A model generated the notes under the pieces. It saw only the letters and a list, made by a program, of their open reading frames with translations, had not been told where the DNA came from and made no database searches. A DNA stretch of 64,000 bases from Acidobacteriota bacterium (GTDB lineage: Bacteria > Acidobacteriota > Holophagae > Acanthopleuribacterales > Acanthopleuribacteraceae), in the NCBI GenBank assembly GCA_030066195.1, contig JASJCB010000052.1:1-64000 (forward strand), given 5' to 3'. The position numbers and the translations under genes were made by a program. Within the stretch, counting starts at the first letter, position 1; each line of letters starts with the position of its first letter. Below are positions 36,501 to 57,476 of this stretch, piece by piece.

Positions 36501-39500
36501 ATCTTTTCAAAGACACCTTGGGCCTTGCCGAAAAACCCGGCGCCGACGCCGACTTCTTCGAACTGGGCGGTCACAGTCTGCCCGCTGCCGGCATCCCGGC
36601 AAGGTTGCGCAAAATAGCGGGCGTGGAACTGCCGCTGCGAGTGATCTTCGACAACCCCACCGTGGCTCAATTGGCCGAGGCGCTGGAAGCATTTCGCTCT
36701 CAAACGGTGCTGCCGCCCATCCTACCGGTTCCGCACGAGGGCGTCCTGTCCTTCAACCAACAACGGCTGCTGTTCCTGCATAACCTGGAACCGGAAAGCG
36801 CCGCCTATAACATCACGACCGGGCTCCACTTGGACGGCCCTCTCGATATCGACGCCCTACAAACCTCATTAACGCACATCCTGGCTCGGCACGAGGTTTT
36901 GCGAACCACCTTCCGCGAGAGGGGCGGCGAAGCCTATACCGTGACGGCGCCGCCGAAACCCTTTTCCCTGGAGATACGAGACGTTGCGATCGACCGTCTG
37001 GACGCGCTCATCGAGGCGGAACGCGTGAGGCCGTTCGACTTGAAAACCGGTCCCGTCTTCCGGGCTCTTTTGCTACGCACGGGTTCCGAAAGATTCTTCC
37101 TACTCGCCGGAATGCACCACATTGTAGCCGACGGCTGGGCGGCCGGCCAAATCGTTGACGAACTTACCGCGCTCTATTCAGACCTGGTGGAAGGCCGCAA
37201 GGCCGAGGAGGCATTGCCTCCGCCGGCCGTACAATACGGCGACTACGCGGTATGGCAGCGCGAGCATTACTTACAGATTCAGGAGCGCCATAAACAATGG
37301 TGGTTGAACGCGCTCGAAGGCGTCCCCACCGTTTTGGAATTGCCTCTGGACCATGCCCGTCGCGGGGCGGGGTCCTCGGCGGATGCGTTGCATTTCCAAC
37401 TGAGTCGTTCCAGAACGACGGGCTTGCATTCACTGTCCTCGGACCGCGGCGCCACCCTGTTCATGACTTTGCTGGCCGCGTTGGGTGTTTTGCTATGGCG
37501 AATGACCGGCCGTGACGACTTTCTGATCGGCTCGCCGACCGCCAATCGCGGTCAGACCGAACTGGAGCCCATGATCGGCTTTTTCGTTAATCTATTGCCT
37601 TTGCGCCTGACGCTTTCCCACGACATCAGCTTCACGGAGCTTGTAGATCAAGTGCGTGAGACCGCACTTGAGTCGTTTGCTCGCCAGGACCTGCCGTTCG
37701 AGGTGCTGGTGGAGGAACTTACGCCTGAACGAAACCTTGACCGGGCGCCGCTCTGCCAGGTGATGTTCGTATTGCAAAACACCCCCTTGAAGCAATTGGC
37801 GCTGCCGGGCTTGACGGTGCGGCACAGGGTCATCGAAGAGACGGATGTCAAGGTGGACCTCAACCTGACCATGACCGAAACCGGCGACGGCATGACCGGC
37901 GTATGGCGCTTCAACGCGGGCCTGTTCGACCGGCCGACCATCGAGCGTCTCGATCGCCGGTTTGCGGACTTGATCGATGTCATCCTGAAAGATCCGACAC
38001 AGCCCGTGGGCGACCTGTTCTCGGTACCGACCGACATCGCCCCTCCCGATGAGGTTGCCCCGGATCGGCCGCCGGTCCATACTCAGGTCGAGGCCGTGGC
38101 CGGAAGCCGACCGAATGAGCCGGCGCTGGATTTAGACGATGCCGTGCTGACCTACCGCGAGTTGAACGAACGCGCCAACCGCCTGGCCCACGGCCTGATC
38201 GCTGCCGGCATTCAACCCGGCGACCGCGTGGCCTTGCTTACGGAGGAAGATCCCAAGGCGGTAATCGGTATGCTGGGCGTGTTGAAGGCCGGAGCGGCTT
38301 TTGTTTGCCCCAATACATCCGACCCCAGGCTTGCCGAGATGTTGCGTGACGTTCAACCCAAAGCGTTACTGGTATGGCCCGCCGCACGGGAGCCGGACAT
38401 CGAAACGGCTGTTGTTTTGAACCCGGAAGACGAGGCGTTTTGGCGCGATTACCCGATGACCAACCCCGATCTGCCGCCGGCCAAACCGGACCTGCCCGTT
38501 TATCTCACCTTCACCTCCGGTTCTACCGGAACCCCCAAGGCCATCGTTCAGAGCACCCGGTCCTGGCGACAGTTCGTCGGTTGGATTGCCGAAGCCTTCG
38601 ACATCACCCCGAAGACCCGTGCGGCCAACCTGACCCGAAATCCTTTCGATTCCTGTTACTACGAAAGCTTCGCGGCCTTGACCAAAGGCGCCGTATTATG
38701 CCCCGGACCCAAAAGCGTCAAGACCGATCCGGCTCGCGCCGCCCGCTGGTTGTCGGAAAAAAGGATTCACTTCGCCAAATGCGTACCGGGTTTCCTGCGC
38801 GGCATGCTTGCCGAACTGAAAGGCGATGCGCCGTCCTCGCTAACCCATATGCTGCTGGCCGGCGAAGCCCTGCCGGTAGAACTGGCGCGGGACTGGTACG
38901 CTGCCGCGCCCCAAACCCCGTTATTCAATCTGTACGGACCCAGTGAGGCCATCTTGACCAGCGTCCACGAGGTGTCGCTCGACGATCTGACGCGTACCGC
39001 CGTGCCCTTGGGACACGCCATTCAGGGCCGCCGACTGATGCTGCTCGACGAACGGGGGCGGCCCTGCCCGGAGGGGATGCCCGGCGAAATCGTCATTCAC
39101 TCCGATTACCTGACCCTTGGTTACTGGAACCGGCCCGAGGAGACCGCAAAACGGTTCGGACGCAACGGTGACAAGCGTTTCTACCGAACCGGGGACCTGG
39201 GCATGATCAACAGCGACGGCACGCTACGCTTTTTGGGCCGCAAGGACCATCAGGTCAAAATTCGCGGCGTACGGGTTGAGCTGGAAGAAATCGAACGCGT
39301 TTTGGAGCAACACACGGCTGTTACCGAGGCCGCCGTGGTCCTGCAACATGTCCACACACCGGACGCCTTCATTGCCGCCTTCGTGGTCCTCGACCGTGAC
39401 ATTCCCGAACCGATGACCGAGCTGATCCCGTTCATCGAGACCCACCTACCGTTGCACATGCGCCCCGCGGGCCTGCGAGTTTTGGACAAGCTGCCCCGAA

Positions 39501-42500
39501 CCGCGAGCGGTAAACGCAATCGCAAGGCGCTGCCGCAAGTATCGGCGGAAGACCTGACCGGAAGCGGCGTGCATATTGCGCCGCGTGGTCCCGATGAAGC
39601 CGCGATTGCCGATATCTGGTCGGACATTCTGAAGCGTAAGCATCTATCGGTCAGAGACAACTTCTTTCACCTGGGCGGGCACAGCCTGACGGCGGGCCGT
39701 GTGTTGGCCCGCATCCGCGAGCAGGAGCAGGTTCCGCTGACCCTCCAGGATTTCTTCCGCGAACCCACCGTCGAGGGCCTGGCCGCTCGTATGGCAACCC
39801 TGCGACGGGAACACGGCGGTTTCGATCTGCCCCCGCTGACCAGGCGGCCCGATCATATTACCCCGCCGCTTTCGTTCTCGCAGCAACGCCTCTGGTTCCT
39901 CAGCCGTTTCGGCGAGTCGGCGAGCGCGGCCACCGCCTACAACCTGAGCGTTGCCCTACAGTTGGACGGCGGCCTGGACCTGGACACGCTGAATTGGAGC
40001 CTCAGCCAGGTGATTCGCCGCCACGAATCCCTGCGCACCGTCTTTCCCGCCGATGAAAACGGAAAACCCTATCAGCGCATCCTCCCGGCAGAACCTGTCT
40101 CCCTGAGCGTCGAGGTCATTTCCCCGGAAAGCCTCGACGACACATTGCAGGAAGCCGCCGCGGAGCAATTTCAGCTCGAAAACGGCCGGTTACTAAGCAT
40201 GCGGTTGTTGCAGACACAACCCGACCGGCACATTCTGGTCATGGTCATGCACCACATCATCTCCGACGGATGGTCGGCAGGCATCTTCGTTCAGGAACTG
40301 GGCCTGCTTTACAGCCGACGCGGCCGAAGTGAAACTGAAGCGCTGAAGGCTTTGCCGCCGCTGCCCGTTCAATATGCCGATTTTGCCTGGTGGCAGCACA
40401 ACCATCTTGCCGGCAAGCCGCTGGAACGCCAAAAGCAATATTGGCTCAATAAATTAGCCGGTGCGCCCGTCCTCCACGAACTGATCACGGATCGACCCCG
40501 CCACACGGAGATGAGCTTTGACGGCGCCGCTTGTCACTTCGAATTGGACGCGGCGATCACGCACGCGCTGATCCAATTGGGCCGCGATGAGGGCGCAACC
40601 CTGTTCATGGTGCTGCAATCGGTTTTTGCCCTGCTCATCGCGCGTTACAGCGGCGAGGACGACATTGTTTTGGGTTCTCCCATTGCCAACCGCAACCAGA
40701 AGCCGTTGGAACCGCTGATCGGCTTTTTCGTCAATACCCTGGTGCTGCGCACCCAGATTTCTCCGAATGCGACCTTTCGGGACTTGTTGCAACACACCCG
40801 CGAGACCAGTCTGGAGGCCTTCGAAAACCAGGACCTGCCTTTTGAACAACTGGTGGATGCCATGGACGTGCCGCGCAACATGAGCCATACGCCTTTGTTC
40901 CAAATCGTTTTCGTGCTGCAAAATGCCGACCTGCCCGAACTCCAATTACCGGGGCTGCACGTCAAGGCATTGGAAATGGAACAGCAAACCGCCAAATTCG
41001 ACCTGGGACTTTCCATGACGGAACGCGACGGCAAGCTGTTCGGTTATATGGAATACAACACCCACCTGTTCGACGGGGAAACGGTGCGGCGCCTGATCGA
41101 TCATTACGGCAACCTGCTGCGCTCCGCCGCCGAGAACCCCGATCACCGGGTAGATTTACTTCCCATGATTTCGCGGGATGAAAGGGCGCTGGTTCTGGAA
41201 ACCTTCAGCCGGAATACGCGCGACGTTCCCTTGGAAACGCCCGTCCACCGCATCTTCGAACACATGGCGGCACGGCACCCGGAGGCAAACGCACTGGTTC
41301 ACAAGGGCGTAGCGTGGACCTACGACCGCTTGAACCGCGCCGCCAACCAACTCGCGCACCGACTGCGCCGGGAAGGCGTGCAACCCGAGGACATCGTCGG
41401 CTTCTGCCTGCCGCGTTGCCCCGAACTGGTGATGACCATGCTGGCCGTGCTCAAGGCGGGCGGCGCCTACATGCCCCTGGACCCTGCCTATCCTCGGGAG
41501 CGGTTGGACTACATGCTGCAAGATTCCGGGCTCAAATACCTGGTGACCTTCGAACCAGCCGACAACCCGCCCGAAGGCGTGACCAACATCCTTCTGAGGA
41601 ATATGACGGCAAGCGACCCGGAAACCAACCTCGACTTGAATCCCCACCCCGAGAACGCGGCTTTCATCATCTATACCTCGGGCAGTACGGGCAAACCCAA
41701 GGGCACGGTGTTGGTGCACGAGGCGTTGACCAACACCATCTTGTCTGACATCGATTATTACGAAACAGGGCCGGGCGAGCGCTTCATGCAAACCACCTCC
41801 TTCTCGTTCGATGCGGGCACCTCGCACACATTCATGACCCTGTGCGCCGGCGGCGCTTTGCACATCCACAACACCGACGATATTCTGGATCCGGTGCGCT
41901 TTGAAGAAGTGATGACCACCGAACGCATCACCTTGTCCATTTTGTCTCCATCGGCATTAGCAGCCCTGCCCAAATTGCACCTGCCGCACCTGCGCCTGCT
42001 GGGTCTGGGCGGCGAAGCCCTGCCCGACGACGTGAAGGATGCCTGGGCCGACGACGTGCGCCTGGTCAACGTCTACGGACCTACCGAGGGCACGGTTTCC
42101 ACCAGTCGTGAAATCTGCCGTACAGGCCTGCCCGCCACCATCGGCCGCCCCATCCCCAACCAGGAAGTCTATGTTCTGGACCGGCAATTCAAGCCTTGCC
42201 CCATGGGTGCTCCCGGAGAATTGATGATCGGTGGAACCGGCGTGGCGCGCGGGTATTTAAACCGCCCGAAACTAACCGCCGCGCGTTTTCGACCCCATCC
42301 CTTCAGCGACAAGCCGGGCGCACGGCTATACCACTCGGGCGACCGGGCGCGGTTCCTGGCCGACGGACGCCTCGACTTCCTGGGCCGGCTTGACAACCAG
42401 GTCAAATTGCGCGGATTCCGCATCGAAATCGGCGAGATCGAAGCAACCTTGCGTCGTGAGGAACAGGTGATGGACGCCGCTGTGCTGCTGCGTCCCCGAC

Positions 42501-43015
42501 CCAACAGCAACGATCAAATGTTGGCGGCCTATCTCGCCTGCACGGATATCGACCTGGATATACAAGTCCTGACCGAACGCTTACGCACCCAATTACCGGC
42601 CTTCATGATCCCGGCAGTTTTCGTACCCCTGGAAAGACTGCCGCTGACACCCAACGGCAAGCTGGATACCGCCCGCTTGCCGACCGATCTGAGCACGTTC
42701 CAAAACCGGAAAAGTACGCCGCCTCGCGACGAAATCGAACAAGCCCTGGCCGATATTTTCAACGAAACCCTCGGCCTGCCCGCCGACACAAACCAAGACG
42801 TCTTCGACAACTTCTTCCAGTTGGGCGGCCACTCCCTGTTGGCGGTGCAGGTCATTGCCCGTGTTCGCCGCCGTTTCGAGGTGGAACCGTCACTGCGCCT
42901 GCTGTTTCAAGATCCCACCATCGCCGGACTGGCCGACTGGATTCGAAGCATTGCAAGCACTGAGGCAGCTTGGGCCGAAGCTCCCGAAGATGATGAAGAA
43001 GAATTGGAATTTTAA
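33509..43015 (+). CDS. NRPS 3: (C-A-T) x3
   Basis: The 3168-residue NRPS has three full modules. A basic N-terminal helix (MDLVAKKKELLRQMMARKG) probably docks to the helix-like tail of NRPS-2. Module 1: C (HHIISDGWS about 161), A about 489-978 with pocket D-A-S-T-A-G-I-I-T, T about 1018. Module 2: C (HHIVADGWA about 1204), A about 1525-2008 with pocket D-S-Y-K-L-A-L-L-T and an unusual A3 core SGSTGTPKAIVQS, T about 2054. Module 3: C (HHIISDGWS about 2248), A about 2575-3058 with pocket D-A-S-I-G-G-V-V-S, T about 3104. All three keep Asp235 and the A10 lysine, so they should activate alpha-amino acids, but none of the codes matches one I know. Domains 1 and 3 share FDAxTSHxFM and look related. 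The C-terminus ends in an acidic tail (PEDDEEELEF), the expected partner of the TubC dock on NRPS-4, which starts 35 bp downstream. Confidence 0.93.
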   Translation: MDLVAKKKELLRQMMARKGIAVPNQAAGIVRREDLDTYPLSFAQRRLWFLNRLEPESPFYNMPAVLRIEGAPDVAVLRRVLRQLVLRHESLRYVFKDEGAGPVAHLLPPEEIALESYSIHDKAALRKHIDAFTLQPFDLDTGPLLRMQLLTVSAGEHYLLINQHHIISDGWSQGVLVSELTTLYSAYVRGESGDVLPKPKLQYADYAAWNHRPERQEVHRKQLTYWLKQLQDLPEKHTLPLDFPRPARQTYDGALVPLSLDPGLSAGLEDLAAEAGTTVNVVLTALFAVLLGRLSGSTETVLGMPIANRNRPELEGLIGFFVNTLVMRIPLGDMSFRKLLTTTHRLNAEAAANQDVPFEQLVEALDPPRDQSHAPLFQIAFVMQQDVPQPPQLPDLKLSFERGTHQISKYDLTLMLSKQGACYTGDLEYNTSLFSEETIQRTASAFQRLCKAALEDPDRPVNRLNVLSDEQRTRLTRVWNHTAARLPFKPLHFMFEEIARRHPEAPALADDTGEWTYGQLNSRANRLARLLVSQGAGPGKVVAVCLTRGNLIPQALLAILKSGAAYLPLDPETPATRLRFMLEDAEPTLIIAENDVTGTDIPRINPETTPTFSDKDLSRKVLEAQPAYIIYTSGSTGRPKGTVITHAGAANSIASDIRAFGLESGHRTLHAASFAFDAATSHLFMALCSGASVRLIDPLAITAPGGSRHFSEHGITHFTTATSTLAAVEPIEAPDLVHIASGGDFFSPGIVVNQHRTGRRIINIYGPTETAITATMYPCSEKEVKPAIGKPIAGLSVYVLDHLMEPVPIGAPGMLHVGGVGLAQGYLRRPGLTAAAFLPNPFATDLNDTRLYRTGDLVRFLADGNLDFLGRADHQLKWRGYRIETEEIAAVLERHPQVFEARVLLRPGDETLLVAYIRPSESPTSDEEDAALRQELNRHLRQELPAYMRPQRLLFLDQLPRTVNGKMDDKALIARPLPDEAPRGNKPLTTPNQHLIADLFKDTLGLAEKPGADADFFELGGHSLPAAGIPARLRKIAGVELPLRVIFDNPTVAQLAEALEAFRSQTVLPPILPVPHEGVLSFNQQRLLFLHNLEPESAAYNITTGLHLDGPLDIDALQTSLTHILARHEVLRTTFRERGGEAYTVTAPPKPFSLEIRDVAIDRLDALIEAERVRPFDLKTGPVFRALLLRTGSERFFLLAGMHHIVADGWAAGQIVDELTALYSDLVEGRKAEEALPPPAVQYGDYAVWQREHYLQIQERHKQWWLNALEGVPTVLELPLDHARRGAGSSADALHFQLSRSRTTGLHSLSSDRGATLFMTLLAALGVLLWRMTGRDDFLIGSPTANRGQTELEPMIGFFVNLLPLRLTLSHDISFTELVDQVRETALESFARQDLPFEVLVEELTPERNLDRAPLCQVMFVLQNTPLKQLALPGLTVRHRVIEETDVKVDLNLTMTETGDGMTGVWRFNAGLFDRPTIERLDRRFADLIDVILKDPTQPVGDLFSVPTDIAPPDEVAPDRPPVHTQVEAVAGSRPNEPALDLDDAVLTYRELNERANRLAHGLIAAGIQPGDRVALLTEEDPKAVIGMLGVLKAGAAFVCPNTSDPRLAEMLRDVQPKALLVWPAAREPDIETAVVLNPEDEAFWRDYPMTNPDLPPAKPDLPVYLTFTSGSTGTPKAIVQSTRSWRQFVGWIAEAFDITPKTRAANLTRNPFDSCYYESFAALTKGAVLCPGPKSVKTDPARAARWLSEKRIHFAKCVPGFLRGMLAELKGDAPSSLTHMLLAGEALPVELARDWYAAAPQTPLFNLYGPSEAILTSVHEVSLDDLTRTAVPLGHAIQGRRLMLLDERGRPCPEGMPGEIVIHSDYLTLGYWNRPEETAKRFGRNGDKRFYRTGDLGMINSDGTLRFLGRKDHQVKIRGVRVELEEIERVLEQHTAVTEAAVVLQHVHTPDAFIAAFVVLDRDIPEPMTELIPFIETHLPLHMRPAGLRVLDKLPRTASGKRNRKALPQVSAEDLTGSGVHIAPRGPDEAAIADIWSDILKRKHLSVRDNFFHLGGHSLTAGRVLARIREQEQVPLTLQDFFREPTVEGLAARMATLRREHGGFDLPPLTRRPDHITPPLSFSQQRLWFLSRFGESASAATAYNLSVALQLDGGLDLDTLNWSLSQVIRRHESLRTVFPADENGKPYQRILPAEPVSLSVEVISPESLDDTLQEAAAEQFQLENGRLLSMRLLQTQPDRHILVMVMHHIISDGWSAGIFVQELGLLYSRRGRSETEALKALPPLPVQYADFAWWQHNHLAGKPLERQKQYWLNKLAGAPVLHELITDRPRHTEMSFDGAACHFELDAAITHALIQLGRDEGATLFMVLQSVFALLIARYSGEDDIVLGSPIANRNQKPLEPLIGFFVNTLVLRTQISPNATFRDLLQHTRETSLEAFENQDLPFEQLVDAMDVPRNMSHTPLFQIVFVLQNADLPELQLPGLHVKALEMEQQTAKFDLGLSMTERDGKLFGYMEYNTHLFDGETVRRLIDHYGNLLRSAAENPDHRVDLLPMISRDERALVLETFSRNTRDVPLETPVHRIFEHMAARHPEANALVHKGVAWTYDRLNRAANQLAHRLRREGVQPEDIVGFCLPRCPELVMTMLAVLKAGGAYMPLDPAYPRERLDYMLQDSGLKYLVTFEPADNPPEGVTNILLRNMTASDPETNLDLNPHPENAAFIIYTSGSTGKPKGTVLVHEALTNTILSDIDYYETGPGERFMQTTSFSFDAGTSHTFMTLCAGGALHIHNTDDILDPVRFEEVMTTERITLSILSPSALAALPKLHLPHLRLLGLGGEALPDDVKDAWADDVRLVNVYGPTEGTVSTSREICRTGLPATIGRPIPNQEVYVLDRQFKPCPMGAPGELMIGGTGVARGYLNRPKLTAARFRPHPFSDKPGARLYHSGDRARFLADGRLDFLGRLDNQVKLRGFRIEIGEIEATLRREEQVMDAAVLLRPRPNSNDQMLAAYLACTDIDLDIQVLTERLRTQLPAFMIPAVFVPLERLPLTPNGKLDTARLPTDLSTFQNRKSTPPRDEIEQALADIFNETLGLPADTNQDVFDNFFQLGGHSLLAVQVIARVRRRFEVEPSLRLLFQDPTIAGLADWIRSIASTEAAWAEAPEDDEEELEF

Positions 43016-43050
43016 CCCACGAACCATCGTGAATCGAGGAAGGAAGTACC

Positions 43051-54900
<11,850 letters not shown>

Positions 54901-55019
54901 GGGTGCTATACACCCAATACCGACAGCGACAACCGCTTCCGGGAATCCAAGCAGGTCTTGACAATCCACCGCCACTGTGGTCTTCTTGGGTTGTTTCAAA
55001 CCATCCATTGAGGTTTTTT
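54901..55019. other. Short gap after the thioesterase
   Basis: A small hairpin GGGTG-ctata-CACCC starts right after the NRPS stop (54901-54915) but has no T-run, so termination here is doubtful. A TTGACA (54958-54963) lacks a good -10 at normal spacing. TTGAGG precedes the next ATG. Confidence 0.3.
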
Positions 55020-55316
55020 ATGAATAAGGTCCTAGCCATTTTTTTTGCTTTCTTTGTACTTCACTCCCCCAGCAGTGACTACTACTGCGGCGTAACCATC
55101 ATATGCCCTGAATGCAATGGGGTTCAATCCCATGCCACCTGCGAGCTCAGTGGATCTACCCCTTACGCATATCGTTGTAAATACAGAGTCACTTCAAGAT
55201 CTGTCGAATGCACCGCGTTAGGCAAAGGCGGCTTTATCCTGGGTGAAACCATAAGCTATTGTCCAGATTGTGATTGCCCCTGGTGGGAAGACTGCGGCGA
55301 CGACAACCCCATTTGA
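55020..55316 (+). CDS. Small secreted Cys-rich protein
   Basis: The 98-residue protein has a short signal peptide (MNKVLAIFFAFFVLHSPSS) and a mature part with ten cysteines. These include CPEC near residue 29 and CPDCDC near residue 83, and the C-terminus is acidic and Trp-containing (WWEDCGDDN). The paired CxxC spacings could bind zinc or form disulfides in the periplasm or outside the cell. ATG 55020 is chosen because TTGAGG lies seven bases upstream and the signal peptide starts there; a longer frame from 54897 has no such features. It is 15 bp from the next gene and probably co-transcribed with it. I do not recognise a family. It could be a structural peptide or the small partner of the beta-propeller protein; there is no evidence that it belongs to the NRPS pathway. 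Confidence 0.6.
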   Translation: MNKVLAIFFAFFVLHSPSSDYYCGVTIICPECNGVQSHATCELSGSTPYAYRCKYRVTSRSVECTALGKGGFILGETISYCPDCDCPWWEDCGDDNPI

Positions 55317-55331
55317 CTCGGGAGGCATCCT

Positions 55332-56336
55332 ATGGTTTTGCTTTTACTCGGGCTTCTTCTCTCCGAAAATCAGCATCGGGTCTATCTCCAACCCCTTGAC
55401 TTTCAGGACGAGTCCAACGAGGATACTTTCATCACCGGAATTAATCAGATCGAAAGCAATGGACAGCATATATTCATTGTCGATATGATGGATCCCCGGA
55501 TCATTGTGATAAACCGTGACGGTCAGTTTATCCGGCGTATCGGTCAGGCCGGACACGGGCCGGCTGAGTTGGGACAATATGCGCCCCGTTCGATCGCTGC
55601 AAAGAGTGATACGCTTTGGGTTCTGGATTTTTCGGAGAAAAGCCTCCACCGATTTGATAAAGGTAAATTCCAATACCGGTTCCGTGTTCATTCCTATCAA
55701 TTGGGGCACGGCTCTTATGTTTCTCCCTTTGCCTTCAATGATACACACATCCTACTTCCGGTTTATCCCAGAACAGGTCGTCTGGCCGCGCTCTATGACC
55801 ACAAAGGAAAAGTAGAACAATTCGTCGGTGAGATTTTTCCCATCGACAAGGAAATGCTCAGAGAAATACCCGCTCTCAATGACACGCTTTGGGCCGGCGA
55901 TGATTCGGGTTGGTACTGTTTATTTCGCTATCGCCCCTTCATCTATCGCTTTGACAAAAACCTCAAGAAAGTGGCCGCCTACAGGCTGTCCGGCCCGGAG
56001 ATCGACGCTTGCGAATACGATCTTTTCGAGGAGGAAATACCGAAGAACAGGTCGACTCGCCCCGAGCACTTCACCGATTTCAAATTGCACGGAGAATACC
56101 TCTACCTCCTTTGCCGGGGCGTGCTCTACCAGATCGACAAGCATACAGGTCATTGGCGGAATCGCGTTTCCTTCTACGGCAAGGGCGCCGACTTTGAGGA
56201 AACGGGCCTCTCACCGACAGAACGGCTCAATATGACCTACATGGCCTTCCTGGATGACGGCACCATGATCACCGCCCCGCCCGCACTGATGTGGAACCAT
56301 GACCTCTGGACAGTTCGGCTGCCCTTTATGAAATAG
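55332..56336 (+). CDS. Secreted six-bladed beta-propeller protein
   Basis: The 334-residue protein has a short hydrophobic N-terminus (MVLLLLGLLLS), probably a short signal or lipid-less export signal. It then shows propeller-blade repeats: VDMMDPRIIVINRDGQFIRRIGQAGHGPAEL (split across about residues 50-82) contains the hallmark G-x-G-P-x-E turn of the six-bladed, NHL-like family common in Bacteroidota and Acidobacteriota. Further blades with LYDHKGK, IYRFDKNLKK and LYQIDKHTGH strands follow at about 145, 205 and 270. Such proteins are typically extracytoplasmic binding modules of unknown ligand. GGGAGG precedes ATG 55332. It follows the Cys-rich gene by 15 bp. Confidence 0.75.
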   Translation: MVLLLLGLLLSENQHRVYLQPLDFQDESNEDTFITGINQIESNGQHIFIVDMMDPRIIVINRDGQFIRRIGQAGHGPAELGQYAPRSIAAKSDTLWVLDFSEKSLHRFDKGKFQYRFRVHSYQLGHGSYVSPFAFNDTHILLPVYPRTGRLAALYDHKGKVEQFVGEIFPIDKEMLREIPALNDTLWAGDDSGWYCLFRYRPFIYRFDKNLKKVAAYRLSGPEIDACEYDLFEEEIPKNRSTRPEHFTDFKLHGEYLYLLCRGVLYQIDKHTGHWRNRVSFYGKGADFEETGLSPTERLNMTYMAFLDDGTMITAPPALMWNHDLWTVRLPFMK

Positions 56337-56384
56337 CGGATTCTGCAAGCGTGTCTCTTATTGACCGAGATTCAATCATCTCCC

Positions 56385-56805
56385 GGAATGTAATGCGAGC
56401 GTCAACCTGGACGCGCCTCCATGCAAGCCGAGAATCGCCCTCCGGGCGAGGCGAGGCGGAACCCCTGGGCGCGCGCGCATCCTGCGTGCATTTCCAGACG
56501 ATTGCATTAGAATGACCGTGGGTCATGAATAAAGCCGGGAAGTTGCAAATATACCCTTCTTCAAGCCTTTACCATGCCCCGGCTGCCCTCAGGCAGGTCG
56601 GGAATTTGGGTCCCGGGGCGTGCATGGGCGTCCGCTTGCAAAGACGCGATGGGCGAGGGAGTATGCGTTCATTGCAACTCCTGGTGTCATTTAAAACCCA
56701 CGGTCATTTTCATGCAATCGTCTGGAAATGCACGCAGGATGCGTGCGCGCCCAGGGTTTTCGCCTCGCCTCGCCCTGGGGGCGATTCTCGGCTTGCGCGC
56801 ATATC
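56385..56805. mobile_element. Palindromic repeat element, copy 1 (MITE-like)
   Basis: Its left arm (about 56420-56575) and right arm (about 56670-56802) are imperfect inverted copies of each other. They share CCGAGAATCGCC, the GGGCGAGGCGAGGCGG box, CCTGGGCGCGCGCGCATCC, GTGCATTTCCAGACG, TTGCAT..GAATGACCGTGGGT and GGAAGTTGCAA. The arms are nearly the same as in copies 2 and 3, while the centre is more diverged here. Frames inside it translate to the same peptide in several places only because the DNA is repeated. No transposase is present. Confidence 0.8.
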
Positions 56806-56916
56806 GGCAGTAAGCGCTCCCGGACTTACCTTCTGACCCGCCGGGATGCCATAGAAATCAACGCATTCGAAAACCGAAACGCCTATCCCGGAGATCGGTA
56901 AACACAAGCCGGCGAC

Positions 56917-56988
56917 CTGCGGGCTTCGAGCCGCGGCATCGGCATCAGCTTTCGCTGTTGCTTGTGTCGGCGGCCCGAGTACGGTTGA
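56917..56988 (+). pseudogene. Remnant of the 3' end of an FGE-sulfatase-type gene
   Basis: On the plus strand this stretch encodes LRASSRGIGISFRCCLCRRP-EYG and a stop, closely matching the end of the TIR-kinase-FGE protein (LRASNR...IGFRCCLCRRPEHG) with an internal deletion. Similarity continues past the stop into the TTCTTGG and CATTGGTCTTTGGGGC segments that follow both. It lies in the opposite orientation to the intact gene, about 450 bp from its end. It has no upstream open frame, so it is a degraded duplicate. Confidence 0.7.
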
Positions 56989-57018
56989 TTCTTGGTCCAT
57001 TGGTCTTTGGGGCTAAGT

Positions 57019-57320
57019 CCCCCTGGGCGCGCACGCATCCTGCGTGCATTTCCAGACGCTTGCATTAGAATGACCGTGGGTCATGAATAAAGTCAGGAAG
57101 TTGCAAGTCACACTTCTTCAAGCATTTACCATGCCCTGATTACTCTCCGCCCAGCCGAGATTTTGTACCTCCGGGCGAGCATGAGGCCGTGTGCAGGGAA
57201 ACGGAGCCTTGAAGGAGCAAGCTTCCATTGCAACTTCCGAAGTCCATTTGAACCCACGGTCATTTTAATGCAATTGTCTGGAAATGCACGCAGGATGCGT
57301 GCGCGCCCAGGGGGGGTTAC
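57019..57320. mobile_element. Palindromic repeat element, copy 2 (MITE-like)
   Basis: The same arms as copies 1 and 3 are present (CCCTGGGCGCGC to GGAAGTTGCAAG at 57022-57108, inverted at about 57229-57317), but the outermost GGGCGAGGCGAGGCGG segments are missing. Its central part (CCATGCCCTGATTAC..CCGCCCAGCC) is almost identical to copy 3. It sits just downstream of the TIR-kinase gene. Confidence 0.8.
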
Positions 57321-57423
57321 ACCCCTATTCTTGCTTGCAATTGGTGACAGAAACCCCCACTGCTTAAGAGTCGTTCCTCCGGCCTAGTGGCACGACCTTA
57401 TCACTTTGACCTTGTCATTTTGC

Positions 57424-57471
57424 AAAAAATTTTCGAGGGGCTTCGCCCCAAAGACCAATGGGCCAAGGCCC
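57424..57471 (-). terminator. Terminator of the TIR-kinase-FGE gene
   Basis: Read on the minus strand, a hairpin GGGCC-TT-GGCCC (57460-57471) is followed by a perfect GGGGC-GAA-GCCCC hairpin (57437-57449) and then TCGAAAATTTTTT. The second hairpin with its T-run is a good intrinsic terminator just after the stop at 57477. Confidence 0.8.
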
Positions 57472-57476
57472 AAGAA

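Noticed and set aside
56326-57387. Several short frames with a repeated RRMRARPG or MTHGHSN peptide
   Set aside because: The peptide repeats only because the palindromic DNA element repeats; the frames differ in length and lack ribosome sites.
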